From Zantedeschia hybrid cultivar (lineage: Eukaryota; Streptophyta; Magnoliopsida; Alismatales; Araceae), in contig JARZZO010000003.1 of NCBI GenBank assembly GCA_030544215.1, positions 37,390,379-37,454,378 on the forward strand: DNA of 64,000 nt, written 5' to 3'. Positions 19,826 through 32,476 of this stretch are shown piece after piece. Under the pieces are notes generated by a model. That model did no database searches. It was not told the origin of the DNA and was given only the letters and a program-made list of their open reading frames with translations. The position numbers and the translations under genes are program-made. Each line of letters starts with the position of its first letter. Within the stretch, counting starts at the first letter, position 1.

Positions 19826-22800
19826 AGCTGTGTGAAGCTTCAGATATCTATATGATAGATATCAACTTGTCAGTTAGAGATTCCACATCTTGGGTATTGG
19901 ATACCGGATGTGCTTCTCATATCTGCCATGATGTGCAGTTGCTGACAAGTAAGCGCAAGCTGAGACAAGGTGAGGTGGAATTGAGGCTAGGAAACGGCGC
20001 AAAAGTTGCGGCGATTGCTGTTGGGACAGTAAACCTCAGGCTTCCATCGGGAGACACCTTACTATTGGAAGATTGTTATTATGTTCCTAGCATAATAAAG
20101 AACATCATATCAATATCTTGTTTGGACAAGATAGGATATAGGTTGACAATTGAGAATAGAAGTTGTTCGATTTATTATGGTAATAGATCAATAGCTTCGG
20201 CATCTTTAGTCAACGGTCTATATCTATTAGATGTTTCTCATTACAATCTTCAGATTGATAATGCTCTTAAGAAGAGCAAGAATTGTGTGAACCAGGCCTA
20301 CATATGGCATTGTAGACTTGGGCACATTGGCGAAAGCAGGTTGCAAAAGTTGCACAAGCATGGTTACTTAACAGCATTCGATTATGAATCGTTTGCAACA
20401 TGTGAATCCTGCCTTATGGGAAAGATGGCAAAATCTCCATTTAGTGGACATGGAGAACGTGCCAAGGACATTCTGGAACTGATACATTCGGATGTATGTG
20501 GTCCCATGTCTACCCAAGCCAAAGGTGGCTTTTCTTACTTCATCACGTTCACCGATGACTTCTCAAGATTCGGCTATGTGTACTTAATGAAGTACAAGTC
20601 AGAAGCGTTTGAGAAGTTCAAGGAGTTCAAGAATGAAGTAGAGAAGCAGTTAGGAAAGAGTATTAAAGCTCTTCGATCAGATCGAGGAGGAGAATACTTG
20701 AGTACTAATTTCACACAATTCTTTAAGGATAATGGTATCCTTTCTCAGCTAACCCCTCCATATACACCACAGATGAATGGTGTATCAGAAAGGAGGAATC
20801 GCACCTTGTTGGACATGGTGCGATCCATGTTGAGCTTTTCAAGATTACCAGTGTCCCTCTGGGGGTATGCTCTAGAGTCAGCAGCATACCTACTGAACAG
20901 AGTACCCAGCAAGTCTGTGGCCTCTACTCCATATGAGATATGGAAAGGCAGAAAACCAGAATTTAAACACGTTAAAGTCTGGGGTTGTCCTGCTCATGTA
21001 AAGAGGCATGATCCAGACAAGCTGGAATCACGAACTGATAAATGTAGGTTTGTGGGATATCCAAAGGAAACCTTTGGATACTATTTTTACCATCCTGATG
21101 AACAAAAGGTGTTTGTCGCCAGGAAAGCTGTCTTCCTGGAAGAGGAATACCTTCTCCAGGAGGACAGTGGGAGTAAAATAGTACTGGAAGAGGTTCCAGA
21201 TCCCCAAACAGCTGCATTATCATCAGATGAGATATCAGTTCCTGAATCTGTTCAGGTACACACAGATGAGCCTCGTAGATCTGGTAGAGTACCTAGACTA
21301 CCCGAACGATATGTGGGACATATCGCTGAAGGTGAGTCTAAGGTACAATATAATGAGGATGACGATCCTAAAACCTACCAGGAGGCCATAGAAGGCCCAG
21401 AAGCCGGGAAATGGCGAGAAGCCATGAACTCAGAAATCCAGTCCATGTACACCAACCAAGTTTGGAACTTGGAGGACTTGCCCGAGGGTATTGTACCCAT
21501 CGGTTGCAAGTGGATCTTTAAAAGAAAGATCGGTGCTGATGGACGGATCGACACTTATAAGGCAAGGTTGGTGGCAAAGGGATATCGTCAAAGGCAAGGA
21601 ATTGACTATGACGAGACTTTCTCACCAGTTGCCATGATAAAGTCGATCAGAGTTCTGCTCGCCATTGCTGCACATTTTGATTACGAAATCTGGCAGATGG
21701 ATGTGAAGACTGCCTTCCTCAATGGTAATCTTGAGGAGGAGGTGTATATGATACAACCAGAAGGTTTCACATCCAAAGAATCTCCAGATAAAGTGTGCAA
21801 GCTTCAGAAGTCTATTTATGGACTGAAGCAAGCCTCCCGGAGCTGGAACATAAGATTTGACGAGGCTGTCAAGTCTTTACTTCATTAAGAATGAAGATGA
21901 GCCTTGTGTGTACAAGAAGACCAGTGGGAGTACAGTCACTTTTCTAGTTCTTTACGTAGATGACATACTACTCATTGGGAATGATGTAGCTATGATGTCA
22001 TCAGTAAAGGTCTGGCTGTCGAAAAACTTCTCCATGAAGGATTTAGGAGAAGCATCCTACGTATTGGGAATACGGATCTATAGAGATAGATCAAAGAGGA
22101 TGCTTGGAATGACCCAATCCTTGTACATAGATACCATAGTCAAAAGGTTTGGCATGGAAAATTCCAAGAGAGGTTTCATACCGATGAGACATGGAATTAA
22201 TCTCTCAAAAGAACAGTCTCCTAAGACTCCTGATGAGAGGGCATTCATGGATAGAATACCCTATGCCTCTGCCATAAGATCTATCATGTATGCCATGCTA
22301 TGTACACGACCTGACGTTGCATTTGCTCTAAGTGTTACGTGCAGATTTCAGGCTGATCCAGGCGAAGAGCACTGGAAGGCAGTGAAATGCATCCTTAAGT
22401 ACTTGAGAAGAACTAAGGATATGTTTCTTGTCTATGGAGGAGGTGACTTGAAACTGCGAGGCTTTACTGACTCGAGTTTCCAGTCGGATCCAGATGATAG
22501 CAAGTCAACATCTGGATTCGTGTTTACATTGAACGGAGGGGCAGTGTGCTGGAAGAGTTCCAAGCAGGTAACCACTGCAGATTCGACGACTGAAGCTGAG
22601 TACATCGCTGCAGCTGAAGCCGCCAAGGAAGCAGTGTGGTTGAAGAAATTCATCACCGACCTCGGCGTAGTTCCCAGCATCTCTAAGCCTGTTCCACTGT
22701 TGTGCGACAACAATGGAGCGATTGCGCAAGCGAAAGAGCCACGGTCTCATCAGAAATCGAAGCATATTCTGAGGCGCTTTCACCTTATCAGAGAGATCAT

Positions 22801-22939
22801 ATCCAGAGGAGATGTAGTAGTGGAAAGAGTTCCATCTGTCGACAATGTAGCAGATCCACTGACAAAGCCGTTGGCTCAAATTGTGTTTGAGCGTCACCTA
22901 GAGTCTATTGGCTTATTGTATAAAGGTGATTGGCTTTAG
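19822..22939 (+). pseudogene. Copia pol of F: protease, integrase, RT, RNase H with one frameshift
   Basis: The first frame (19822-21888, 688 codons) holds protease WVLDTGCASHIC (Asp near residue 27), a GAG-pre-integrase zinc region (HCRLGHIGES...CESCLMGKM), the integrase core (HSDVCGPM, LRSDRGGEYLS, GVSERRNRTLLD) and the RT start (QVWNLEDLPEGIVPIGCKWIFKRK). A 2-base net deletion near 21876 shifts into the second frame (about 21857-22939), which carries YVDDILLIGND, RNase H (GFTDSSFQSD, DSTTEAEYIAAAEA) and the ending LYKGDWL. Domain order PR-INT-RT-RH identifies Ty1/Copia. It is the best preserved family-I pol here. Confidence 0.9.
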
Positions 22940-22942
22940 TCC

Positions 22943-22952
22943 AAGTGGGAGA
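22943..22952 (+). other. Polypurine tract of Copia F
   Basis: AAGTGGGAGA lies just before the 3' LTR. The same tract is present in all the Copia copies here. Confidence 0.85.
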
Positions 22953-22953
22953 T

Positions 22954-24505
22954 TGTTGGTTTAGGTGGCCTACAAGCCAATCTAACAATGTAAATCTCGT
23001 TCATTATTAATAAAATGGTATAATATTCATTATGTGTAAATCGCGTTAATTATCGTTTCATAATGAAGTCCGTGAATATGTGCTATGGTGATCAGATTAT
23101 GATGAGATCATACTAATGAGACTGATCACTTAAACACACATATTCTTAATCGTTCCTAGTCGGAGGATATCCGAGAAGGACATCGGATATCCGGTTAGAC
23201 TGGTACAGATTACTCCTGCTCATATGATGAGGGTGACTGGTCTCATAAGTCACTTGTGTGGAGACACTAAGGCGAATCTGTAGGTGCTCATTGGAGAATG
23301 AGTTCACTGAACTGATCCGACTGAATCGTTGGATGGTATTGTACCTCACTGTCAACCAGCTTGATTCTATTGTCGCAGTTGCGTGGATGGTCCTCGGACC
23401 TGAGACACCAAGGACACCTTGGCGGTGGACTTCTGTACTTTGACCTTGGTCTACGAATCTCTAGCCACGGGATTCTAATACGCCAAGGATTGGGTGCAGC
23501 GGAATACCATCGAAGGGAATTGTGTGTCAATAAGGAATCATTCGCTCTCGGTACTTAGAGAGAGAATGCTCTAGGAAGGATGCGCGAAAGTCCCTGGCCA
23601 GGGCGGACGATAATATCGGGAAAGGAGTTTTCCGATATTCATCAGCGGCATCCAATTCAAGTGAGTCGACCGGTTAGGGTTTGACAGCTCGCCATACCCT
23701 GAGTTGACTCGAGAGCATTGTACGAATGAAGGATTATATCCACGCGGTAACTGTCGGTGGAAAGGTTCTAAGAGTGGGTTACTTAACCCCAAATACCTTC
23801 CGGGTTCACGCGGTGTTGCTTGGCACCCAACGTGATCGGAGGCCCGGTCGAATTCGATGTGCGACATCAATTCGATTGATTAATTGATTAATAAAGGGTT
23901 ATTAATTAATTAATAAAGCCAGTGAGGAGTCACTGGGCTTGTTGGGCCATTAACTGGACTGGTACTTGGGCCTAGAGGGTCACACGCACATGATTCTCAA
24001 GGCGATGGATAAATAAGTGGGTTTTATACAAACCGGGGGTTTTTGTGAAAAACCGCGCGGTTAGTATAAAACATAGCGAACGGGCTGAGCAGGCCAAGCT
24101 GCTGCTAACCCTAGCCGCCCCTCCTCGTTTTCTGTCTTCCTCTGGAGTCCAGGCAGATCCAGATCTGCCCCGCCGCTTCTCCAAATCCCGTTTGACGGGA
24201 AATCGTCCGCGCACTGCGGCGATCATTACGGCGACCAGCGGAGGCTTCGCGGGCTGCGAAGAACGACGAACTCGAGGATATCCGTCGCGGGGAGGATCGC
24301 GTGGACTTCGCTAGAGGCCGGGCGCTTGCGGGGCTTGCGGTGTCACACCGACGGAACCGAACGGCTGCGGATTCGAATCCGCACACGGTGAGAATTTCGA
24401 TAATTAGATTATCGTATTTTAGTTCTTCGAAACAGGAAACAGATCGCTGTAAAATTTTGTTTTTCCGCTGCGTGAGCGATCCGGAGAAACCGAGAAATAC
24501 CAACA
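22954..24505 (+). repeat. 3' LTR of Copia F
   Basis: A complete 1552-bp LTR, TGTTGGTTTAGGTGG to GAGAAATACCAACA. It has the same two internal hairpins as the 5' copy (second one at 23165-23192). The next bases, AGGAC, belong to the Tat LTR. Confidence 0.9.
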
Positions 24506-24983
24506 AGGACTACAGTCGAAAAAGTATTAAAGCTGTTTCTTTTTCCTCTTCTTCTGAATCGAATCTTCTTCAGAAGCTAACTTAGCCGTCGGAAGGGGTT
24601 CCTTAGGGCCGAACCCCGGGACTCCTACTGACCGGTTCTTCTTCTTTCCCTCCTTCTACAGGGGCTTCGGTTTGACTCTTCGCCGACCTCTCCGAGTCGG
24701 TCTCGGCCGCCGACCTCGGGTCTTCTCCCCCCGATCTCGACGCCTTTCGCTGGCTGGTCCGCCTCGCCCGGAGGAGCCTCGGCCTCGCCCTGCGCCGGCT
24801 GGTCCGCCTCGCCCGAAGGAGCCTCGGCCTCGCCCGGGCACCTCTCGGCTTCGGATCCTCGGCCCCGTTTCCGCCCTCGCCTCGTTCCGGATCCCCGTCG
24901 GTCCTCTTCACCGATCCGATCCAGCTTCAGGTTCCATCATCAGATTCCAGTATCAGAATCCGATCGTGATAGCTTCGGCTACA
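24506..24983 (+). repeat. Partial LTR of Tat copy T2
   Basis: It matches the minus-strand LTR of T1 from AGGACTACAG onward and ends CTTCGGCTACA. In T1 the uninterrupted site lies at about 3221-3230, which shows F's insertion point directly. Confidence 0.85.
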
Positions 24984-24988
24984 TCACG

Positions 24989-25003
24989 TGGCGCCGTCTG
25001 TGG
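24989..25003 (+). promoter_or_regulatory. Primer binding site of T2
   Basis: TGGCGCCGTCTGTGG five bases after the LTR end, identical in position to T1. Confidence 0.75.
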
Positions 25004-25020
25004 AAAACTAACAAGAAGTC

Positions 25021-26356
25021 ATGTCTCATCGTCCAGTGACCAGACGATCCGGACAAGACGAGGCAGAGACGCAGGCAACATCAGCACAGCCGCTCCACTC
25101 CGAAGGCGCCCCGTCTGTTCCCCCACAAGGTTCTGCCCTTCCTGTCATACCGGAGTCCCTAACTCCTGGAGACAATCGGATGGAAGAACTTCAACAACAG
25201 GTGGAAACACTAGCCGCCACCGTAACTTCTTTGGCGCCCCTGCGAGATATGGTATCCGCCATCGCCCAGCGCATGGGGTTACTGGGCCAACTTCCCCAAC
25301 AAGTACCGCCTCCTCTATTCTGCCCTGCTCAAGATGCAAGGCTTCGGCCAACGCCCTCGCGGGTTTTCCCTGACAAGGCCGCAACGACACGCAGCGAGCC
25401 CTTTGCACCGCCTGCCCGAGTCTCTCGCGCCAGCCACATCATAACGGAGCAAGACTATGCTTCGTCCGAGTTTCATCCAATCAAGACCGAAGGACATTCG
25501 GTCACTACTTCAACCGCCCCGGACCTGGACCGGCGGCTGACGGCAATGAGGAAAGAAATGCAGCATATGGTATCTCGGCCATACAGAGCGCCTCTCGCCA
25601 GCACCATTCTAGAGCAGACTCCGTTCTCGCCAGAGCTTCTGGCCACTGAGGTACCTCCCAACGTTAAACTGCCGAAAGGCCCTCTCTATGATGGAATGAC
25701 AGATCCGGTCTGCCACTTCCAGAGGTTTAATACCTATCTCTCTGTCCGAGGGGTTTCTGAGGCAGTCCGCTGCCGTCTCTTCCCCCTCACTCTCGAAAAA
25801 ACAGCCTTGACTTGGTTCGAGACATTGGCTCCCAATTTCATCCACTCTCTAGTCCAGTTGGGCCAATTGTTCATCGACCAATTCTATGATGCCACTCGGC
25901 AATGTAAAACCTCGGTCAGTCTACTCGCCATCTGGCAAGGACCGACCGAGACCCTTCAAGAGTATTTCACCAGATTTCGGGCCGAAGCCGCCCAAATTCC
26001 AAACCTGGACTGTTCGATCGCGGTCTCGGCCGTGATCAGTGGATGCACGGACGAAGGGCTTTTCAGCTCTATCGGGAAACGCCATCCTCCCACCTTCCAG
26101 GACCTGGTGGCTCGGGCCCACAAGTACATCAACAGGGAAGCCCTGATGATGTCCAAGGGCAAGAGTACTGCCGAGGCAGTATCGGCGGCTACCCCTCTAG
26201 CAGTTCGCCCTCGCCTAGAAGATCAAGAACCCTCTCGCAAGCGATACCGGGGGGGAGAATGGGACCGAGACTAGCGCCGGGATCCGCAGCGGCGTTATCT
26301 GCCACTACCTGCTCCACCCTCCCGGATGCTCATGCAGGTGAAGGGTATGCTTCGGC
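25021..26356 (+). pseudogene. Tat gag (T2), truncated
   Basis: The ATG at 25021 gives MSHRPVTRRSGQDEAE. The gag core is complete (PLYDGMTDPVCHFQRF, LTWFETLAPNFIHSL, FQDLVARAHKYINREALMM), and the region around T1's stop is open here. The frame stops at TAG 26272-26274 (after WDRD) where T1 continues. The homologous sequence then runs on for about 80 bases (PSRMLMQVKGM) until the Copia LTR. The knuckle and pol are missing. Confidence 0.85.
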
Positions 26357-27943
26357 TGTAAGGAATCGCCAAGAACGCAGCGGAGAATAAAAACGATCCC
26401 TATGTATCGGCCGCTGGGATCGTAAAACGGACATTAAAATAAACGCGAGAAGAACAGTTCTTCACCTTTGCGTGATTTCGAATCTCCCGTGGATGATTCC
26501 GACTCCGTAATCTCGCACGCGAACGATCTCTAGAGGTATCCACACGAGTTCCCGCTTTAGACGCGATTTCCTCCTCGACTTGAGTGCTCCGACCAGATCT
26601 CAAATCCACCATGCGCGGAGAGAGACAGATCTACTCCAAGAGAGAGAGAAGGAGAGAGAGAGAGGAGATAGAGAATCTGGGGTGAAAAAATCATCCAACC
26701 AACTTTTTACCGCTTCCCCTTGGCCCTCCTTATATAGAAATAAGGATAAGCACAAGGATTAATCCTCATGATTATCCAAGAGTTTGGCCTTGGATAATTC
26801 TCCATTAAATCTTCACGTTTATCCTGCGGCTTTTCATAAAAACCCAGATAAGCATGAAATTTAACGTCTCTCACCGTCTGACAAGAACTCTTATGTGTGT
26901 GACCCTCTAGGCCCATATATCAGTCCGGTTATAGGCCCATTAAATTTAGAACTAATTCTAAAGTTTAATATTTATTAATTAACATTTAAACATCATATGT
27001 TAAATGATTAATTTAATAAACAAGTGGATTATCATCTGATGATTAATTCACTTGGCCTTCTGATCATGAACAACACCAAACACTACCTCATGATCCCAGA
27101 AGAAATAAGGGATAATGTTCCCTTTAATTGAACCTTTCCGTCTGCAGATGCCGCACAGATAAAATCCTTCACTCATGCAATGTCCCAATAACGCAAGGGT
27201 ATGGTTTTATAGTCAAACCCTCTATCACATTATCCAGATGGATTCCAGTACTCAGTTAATATCTAGAAAGACGTTTCTTTCATTTGACCCTGGCTAGGGA
27301 TTTCTGTGTACACATCCATAGGACATTCTCTCTCCAGTCTTAAACCAAGAGTGAGTGATCCCTTGTTGTTCACTCAATTACCTTCGCAAGCTTTCCACTG
27401 TATCTGAAAGACCGACTATCGTGGACTTAATGGTTAAAGTCCACAAGTCAGAGAATCAAGATACAACGGTCCACAAACAAGGTATCATTGGTGACTCAGG
27501 TCAAAGGACCAATTGTTCTACTGCAACGATTCAATTCCCAGGTTGACTAATAGGTATAATTACCATCCAGGAATTCTTATTTGGGTCTGTTCAGTGAACT
27601 CATTCTCTAATGAGCACCCACATGTTTGTCTTAGTGTCACCACACGAGTGAATGTGAGATCATTCACCCTCATCACATGAGCAGACATAACTTGTGTCGA
27701 TCTTATCGGATATTTAAGGTCCATCTCAAATATCCTATGATCGAGAACTGTTTAAGACAAGTGACTGAGGATAATGATCTCACTATCATGATCTCATCAT
27801 GATTCAATATCCCATATATTTGTCTACGGACCTTCATTACGATAGTTAATTTGCGAGAACTATGAATGAAGAAATGATTGCCTTTATTAATAATTTGAAC
27901 TAGAATGTACAATGATTGGCTTTGAGGCCACCCAATTCTAACA
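26357..27943 (-). repeat. 3' LTR of family-II Copia 1
   Basis: A 1587-bp LTR, plus-strand TGTAAGGAATCGCC to CCAATTCTAACA, followed by the PPT complement TTCTCCCACTT. It has the same length as the LTR at 30890. An 8-bp-arm hairpin (GGATATTT/AAATATCC, near 27707-27736) occupies the position of family I's GGATATCCGA hairpin. Confidence 0.9.
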
Positions 27944-29751
27944 TTCTCCCACTTGGACTATAGCCAATCACCTATGTGTCTAAGTCCCATAGACTTAAGG
28001 TGACGTTCTAAATTGTTTTGAAACAATGGCTTAGTCAAGGGATCTGCTACATTATCTTTAGATGAGACTTTCTCAACTACTATATCTCCTCGGGCGATGA
28101 TCTCACGAATCAGATGAAATCGTCTCAGAATGTGCTTTGACTTCTGATGTGATCTTGGCTCCTTCGCTTGAGCTATTGCCCCATTGTTGTCACACAATAA
28201 TGGAACATGATCTGAAATGCTTGGAACTACTCCAAGTACCGAGATGAACTTCTTCATTCAAACTGCCTCCTTGGCCGCTTCAGCTGCAACAATGTATTCT
28301 GCTTCGGTCGTCGAATCTGCAGTAGTTTCTTGTTTGGAACTTTTCCAACTTACTGCACCTCCATTTAACATGAACACAAATCCAGACATGGATTTGCTAT
28401 CATCCATATCCGACTGGAAACTCGAGTCAGTAAACCCTCGAAGTTCCAAGTCGTTTCCTCCATAAACGAGATATAGATCCTTAGTCCTTCTCAAGTATCT
28501 AAGGATACATTTCACTGCCTTCCAGTGTTCCTTACCTGGATCAGCCTGATATCTACTAGTGACACTTAGTGGGTGTGCCACATCAAGCCTAGTACATAGC
28601 ATTGCATACATGATAGATCCTATTGTCGAGGCATAAGGAACTCTATCCATGTATGCTCTCTCTTCAGGTGTCTTGGGAGACATTCCTTTAGAGAGATAAA
28701 TTCCATGCCTCATTGGAACGAGGCCTCTCTTGGAATTTTCCATGTCAAATCTTTTGACTATGGTATCTATGTACATAGATTGGGATAAGCCAAGTATCCT
28801 TTTGGACCTATCTCTATAGATCTTTATTCCCAGAATATAGGATGCTTCTCCCAAATCTTTCATGGAGAAGTTTTTGGATAACCAAGTCTTTACTGATGAC
28901 AACATTCCTACATCATTCCCAATGAGTATAATGTCATCAACGTAAAGTACCAAAAAGGTAACTGCGCTCCCACTAGCCTTTTTGTATACACAAGGTTCAT
29001 CTTCATTCTTAATGAAGTCATAAGATTTGTTTGCTTCATCAAATATTAAGTTCCTAGTTCGGGATGCCTGCTTTAATCCATAGATGGATCTTTGCAGCTT
29101 GCATACCTTGCTTGAATACTCTTTGGAAGTGAATCCTTCATGTTGTATCATATACACCTCTTCTTGAAGGTTCCCGTTAAGGAATGCTATTTTCACATCC
29201 ATTTGCTATATTTCATAATCATAGAATGCGGCGATAGCAAGAAGTATTCTGATTGACTTAATCATGGCAACTGGAGAAAAGGTTTCGTTATAGTCAATGC
29301 CTTGCCTTTGACAATATCCTTTTGCTACCAACCTTGCCTTGTATGTGTCAATCTGTCCATCTGCCCCGATCTTTCTTTTAAAGATCCATTTACTGCCAAT
29401 AGGTACTATACTTTCTGGCAGATCAACCAAGTTCCAAACTTGGTTGGCATATATGGACTGAATTTCAGAATTCATTGCCTCTTGCCATTTTTCTGATTCT
29501 TGACTATTTATGGCTTCTTGGTAGGTTTGAGGATCATCATCCTCATTTAAGTGCACTTTTGGCTTGCCATCATCAATATGTCCCACATATCTTTCAGGCT
29601 GCTTAGGCACTCTACCTGATCTGCGAACCTTTTATGTATCATCTTGAACAAGTTCTTGAGTCAATGGTTCAGTAGATGAACTAGTGTTGATTTGTGAGTC
29701 TAGAATTTCTTCCAGTTCTATCTTGCTCCCACTGTCTTCTTTTGAAAGATA
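27944..29751 (-). pseudogene. Copia RT-RNase H of element 1, three nonsense codons
   Basis: Reading leftward: linker (SRSGRVPKQPERYVGHIDDG region), RT start (QVWNLVDLPESIVPIGSKWIFKRK), YVDDIILIGNDV, then RNase H (GFTDSSFQSDMDDS, DSTTEAEYIVAAEAA) ending MGLRHIGDWL at 27958. Stops break it at about 29631 (CAA to TAA), 29203-29205 (Trp to TAG before QMDVK) and near 28255 (Trp to TGA before MKKFI). The intact residue is seen in sister copies each time. All three are C-to-T changes on one strand or the other. Confidence 0.88.
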
Positions 29752-30889
29752 TAACCGTACCGGGAGTGGCTTTGGCCATGCAAACCGTATCGGGAGCGGC
29801 ATGGTTGTCTAAGTCCGTGTAAACTGTACCGGGAGTGGCTTCGGCCGAGCAAACCGTATCGGGAGCGGCATGGTTTTCTAAGTCCGTGTAAACCGTACCG
29901 GGAGTGGCTACGGCCATCCAAACCGTATCAGGAGCGGCATGGTTTTCTATATCCGTGTAAACTGTACCGGGAGTGGCTTCGGTCATGCAAACCGTATCGG
30001 GAGCGGCATAGTTTTCTAAGCCCGTGCAAACCGTACCGGGAGTGGCTTCGGCCACGCAAACCGTATCGGGAGCGGCATGGTTTTCTAAGCCCGTACAAAC
30101 CGTACCAGGAGTGGTTTCGGCCATGCAAACCGTATCGGGAGCGGCATTATTCTCTAAGTACGTGTAATCCGTATCGGGAGTGGCTTCGGCCATGCAAACC
30201 GTATCGGGAGCGGCATGGTTTTCTAAGCCCGTGCAAACCGTACCAGGAGTGGCTTCGGCCATGCAAACCGTATCGGGAGTGGCATGGTTTTCTAAGCCCG
30301 TGCAAACCGTACCGGGAGTGGCTTCGGCCATGCAAACCGTATCGGGAGCGGCATTATTCTCTAAGTCCGTGTAATCCGTACCGGGAGTGGCTTTGGCCAT
30401 GCAAACCGTATCGGGAGCGGCATGGTTTTCTAAGCCCGTGCAAACCGTACCGGGAATGGCTTCGGCCATGCAAACCGTATCGGGAGTGGCATTATTCTCT
30501 AAGTCCGTGTAATCCGTACCGGGAGTGGCTTCGGCGATGCAAACCGTATCGGGAGCGGCATGGTTTTCTAAGCCCGTTCAAACCGTACCGGGAGTGGCTT
30601 CGGCCATGCAAACCGTATCGGGAGCGGCATTATTCTCTTAGTCCGTGTAAACCGTACCAGGAGTGGCTTCGGCCATGCAAATCATACCGGGAGTGGCTTC
30701 GGCCATGCAAACCGTATCAGGAGCGGCATTATTCTCTAAGTCCGTGTAATCCGTATAAGGAGTGGCTTCGGCCATGCAAACCGTATCGGGTGCGGCATGG
30801 TTTTCTAAGCCCGTGCAAACCGTACCGGGAGTGGCTTTGGCCATGCAAACCATATCGGGAGCGGCATGGTTTTCTAAGCCCTTGCAAAC
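29752..30889 (-). repeat. 69-bp minisatellite array, about 16 copies
   Basis: Units of 69 bp combine CCGTACCGGGAGTGGCTTCG, a GGCCATGCAAACC segment, CGTATCGGGAGCGGCATGG and a TTTTCTAAGCCCGTGCAAA segment. A common variant has TTATTCTCTAAGTCC. Because 69 is 23 codons, a minus frame stays open for 263 codons (30469-29681), repeating 23 residues such as ATPGTVCTGLENHAAPDTVC. One unit near 30660-30700 has an extra half-repeat. It lies between a broken Copia pol and an intact Copia LTR. I do not recognise the source and see no copies elsewhere in the window. Confidence 0.9.
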
Positions 30890-32476
30890 TGTAAGGAATC
30901 GCCAAGAACGCAGCGGAAATAAAAATGATTCCATTGTATCGGTTGCTGGGGTCGTAAAACGGACATTAAAATCTAAGCGGGAAGAACAGTTCTTCACCTT
31001 TGCGGGGTTTCGAATCTCCCATGGATGATGCTGACTCGGTAATCGCGTACGCGCACGATCTCTAGAGGTATCCACACGAGTCCGCGCAGCAGACGCGATT
31101 TCCTCCTCGACTTGAGTGCTCCGACCAGATCTCAAATACACCATGCGCGGAGAGAGACAGATCCACTCCAAGAGAGAGAGAAGGAGAGAGAGAGAGGAGA
31201 GAGAGAATCTGGGGAGTAAAATTCGTCCAATCAACTATTTACCACTCCCCCTTAGCCCTCCTTATATAGAAATAAGGATAAGCACAACAGTTAATCCTCA
31301 TGATTATCCAAGAGTTTGGCCTTGGATAATTCTCCATTAAATCTTCATGTTTATCCTGCAGCTTTTCATAAAAACCCAGATAAGCATGAAATTTAACATC
31401 TCTCACCGTCTGACGAGAACTCTTATGTGTGTGACCCTCTAGGCCCATATATCAGTCCGGTTGCAGGCCCATTAAACTTAGAACTGTTTCTTGAATTTAA
31501 TATTTATTAATTAACATTTAAACATCATATGTTAAATGATTAATTTAATAAACAAGTAAATTATCATCCAATGATTAATTCACTTGGTCTTCTGATCATG
31601 AACAGCACCAAACACTACCTCATGATCCCAGAAGATATAAGGGATATTGTTCCCTTCAATTGAACCTTTCCGTCTACAGATGCCGCACAGATATAGTCCT
31701 TCACTCATGCAATGTCCCGATAACTCAAGGGTATGGTTTTATAGTCAAACCCTCTATCGCATTATCCAGATGGATTCTAGTACACAGTTAATATCTAGAA
31801 AGACATCTCTTTCATTTGACCCTGGCCAGGGATTTCTGTTTACACATCCATGGGACATTCTCTCTCCAGTCTTATACCAAGAGTGAGTGATCCATTGTTG
31901 TTCACTCAATTACCTTCGCAAACTTTCCACTGTATATGAAAGACCGATTATGGTGGACTTAATGGTTAAAGTTCATGAGTCAGAGAATCAAGATACAATG
32001 GTCCACAAACAAGGTATCATTGGTGACTCAGGTCAAAGGACCAACTGTGCTACTGCAACGTTTGAATTCCCTGGTTGACTAATAGGTATAATTACCATCC
32101 AGGAATTCTTATTTGAGTTTGTTCAGTGAACTCATTCTCTAATGAGCACCCACTTGTTTGTCTTAGTGTCACCACACGAGTGAATGTGAGATCATTCACC
32201 CTCATCATATGAGCAGACATAACTTGTGTCGATCTTATCGGATATTTAAAGTCCAACTCAAATATCCAATGATCGAGAACTATTTAAGACAATTGCCTCA
32301 GGATATTGATCTCACTATTACGATCTCATCATGATTCAATATCCCATACATTTGTCTATTGACCTTCATTACGATAGTCGTTTTGCGAGAACTATTAAAT
32401 GAAGAAATAATTGCCTTTATTAATAATCTGAACTAGAATGTACAATGATTGGCTTTGAGGCCACCCAATTCTAACA
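30890..32476 (-). repeat. 3' LTR of family-II Copia 2
   Basis: 1587 bp, TGTAAGGAATCGCC to CCAATTCTAACA on the plus strand, followed by the PPT complement. It abuts the minisatellite at its outer end. Confidence 0.9.

Larger units (their letters stand above)
16326..24505 (+). mobile_element. Family-I Copia element F (plus strand), nearly full length but defective
   Basis: Order: 5' LTR missing both ends, leader without PBS, gag stub, protease-integrase-RT, RNase H, PPT, complete 3' LTR. The two LTRs differ at about 13 positions by eye over about 1470 bp. The right flank AGGAC continues a Tat LTR, so F inserted in the Tat copy T2. The matching left duplication was removed by the deletion at 16325. 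Confidence 0.88.
24506..26356 (+). mobile_element. Tat-clade Gypsy copy T2, fragment
   Basis: The second half of a Tat LTR, PBS and most of gag, cut on the left by Copia F and on the right by the family-II LTR at 26357. It is the same family as T1 but in opposite orientation. The rest of the element was not found. Confidence 0.88.
26357..29751 (-). mobile_element. Family-II Copia element 1, truncated
   Basis: 3' LTR (26357-27943), PPT, RNase H, RT and the end of integrase on the minus strand. The sequence stops inside the integrase-RT linker at about 29751, where a tandem repeat begins. It inserted into T2 gag (left flank TCGGC). Confidence 0.85.
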
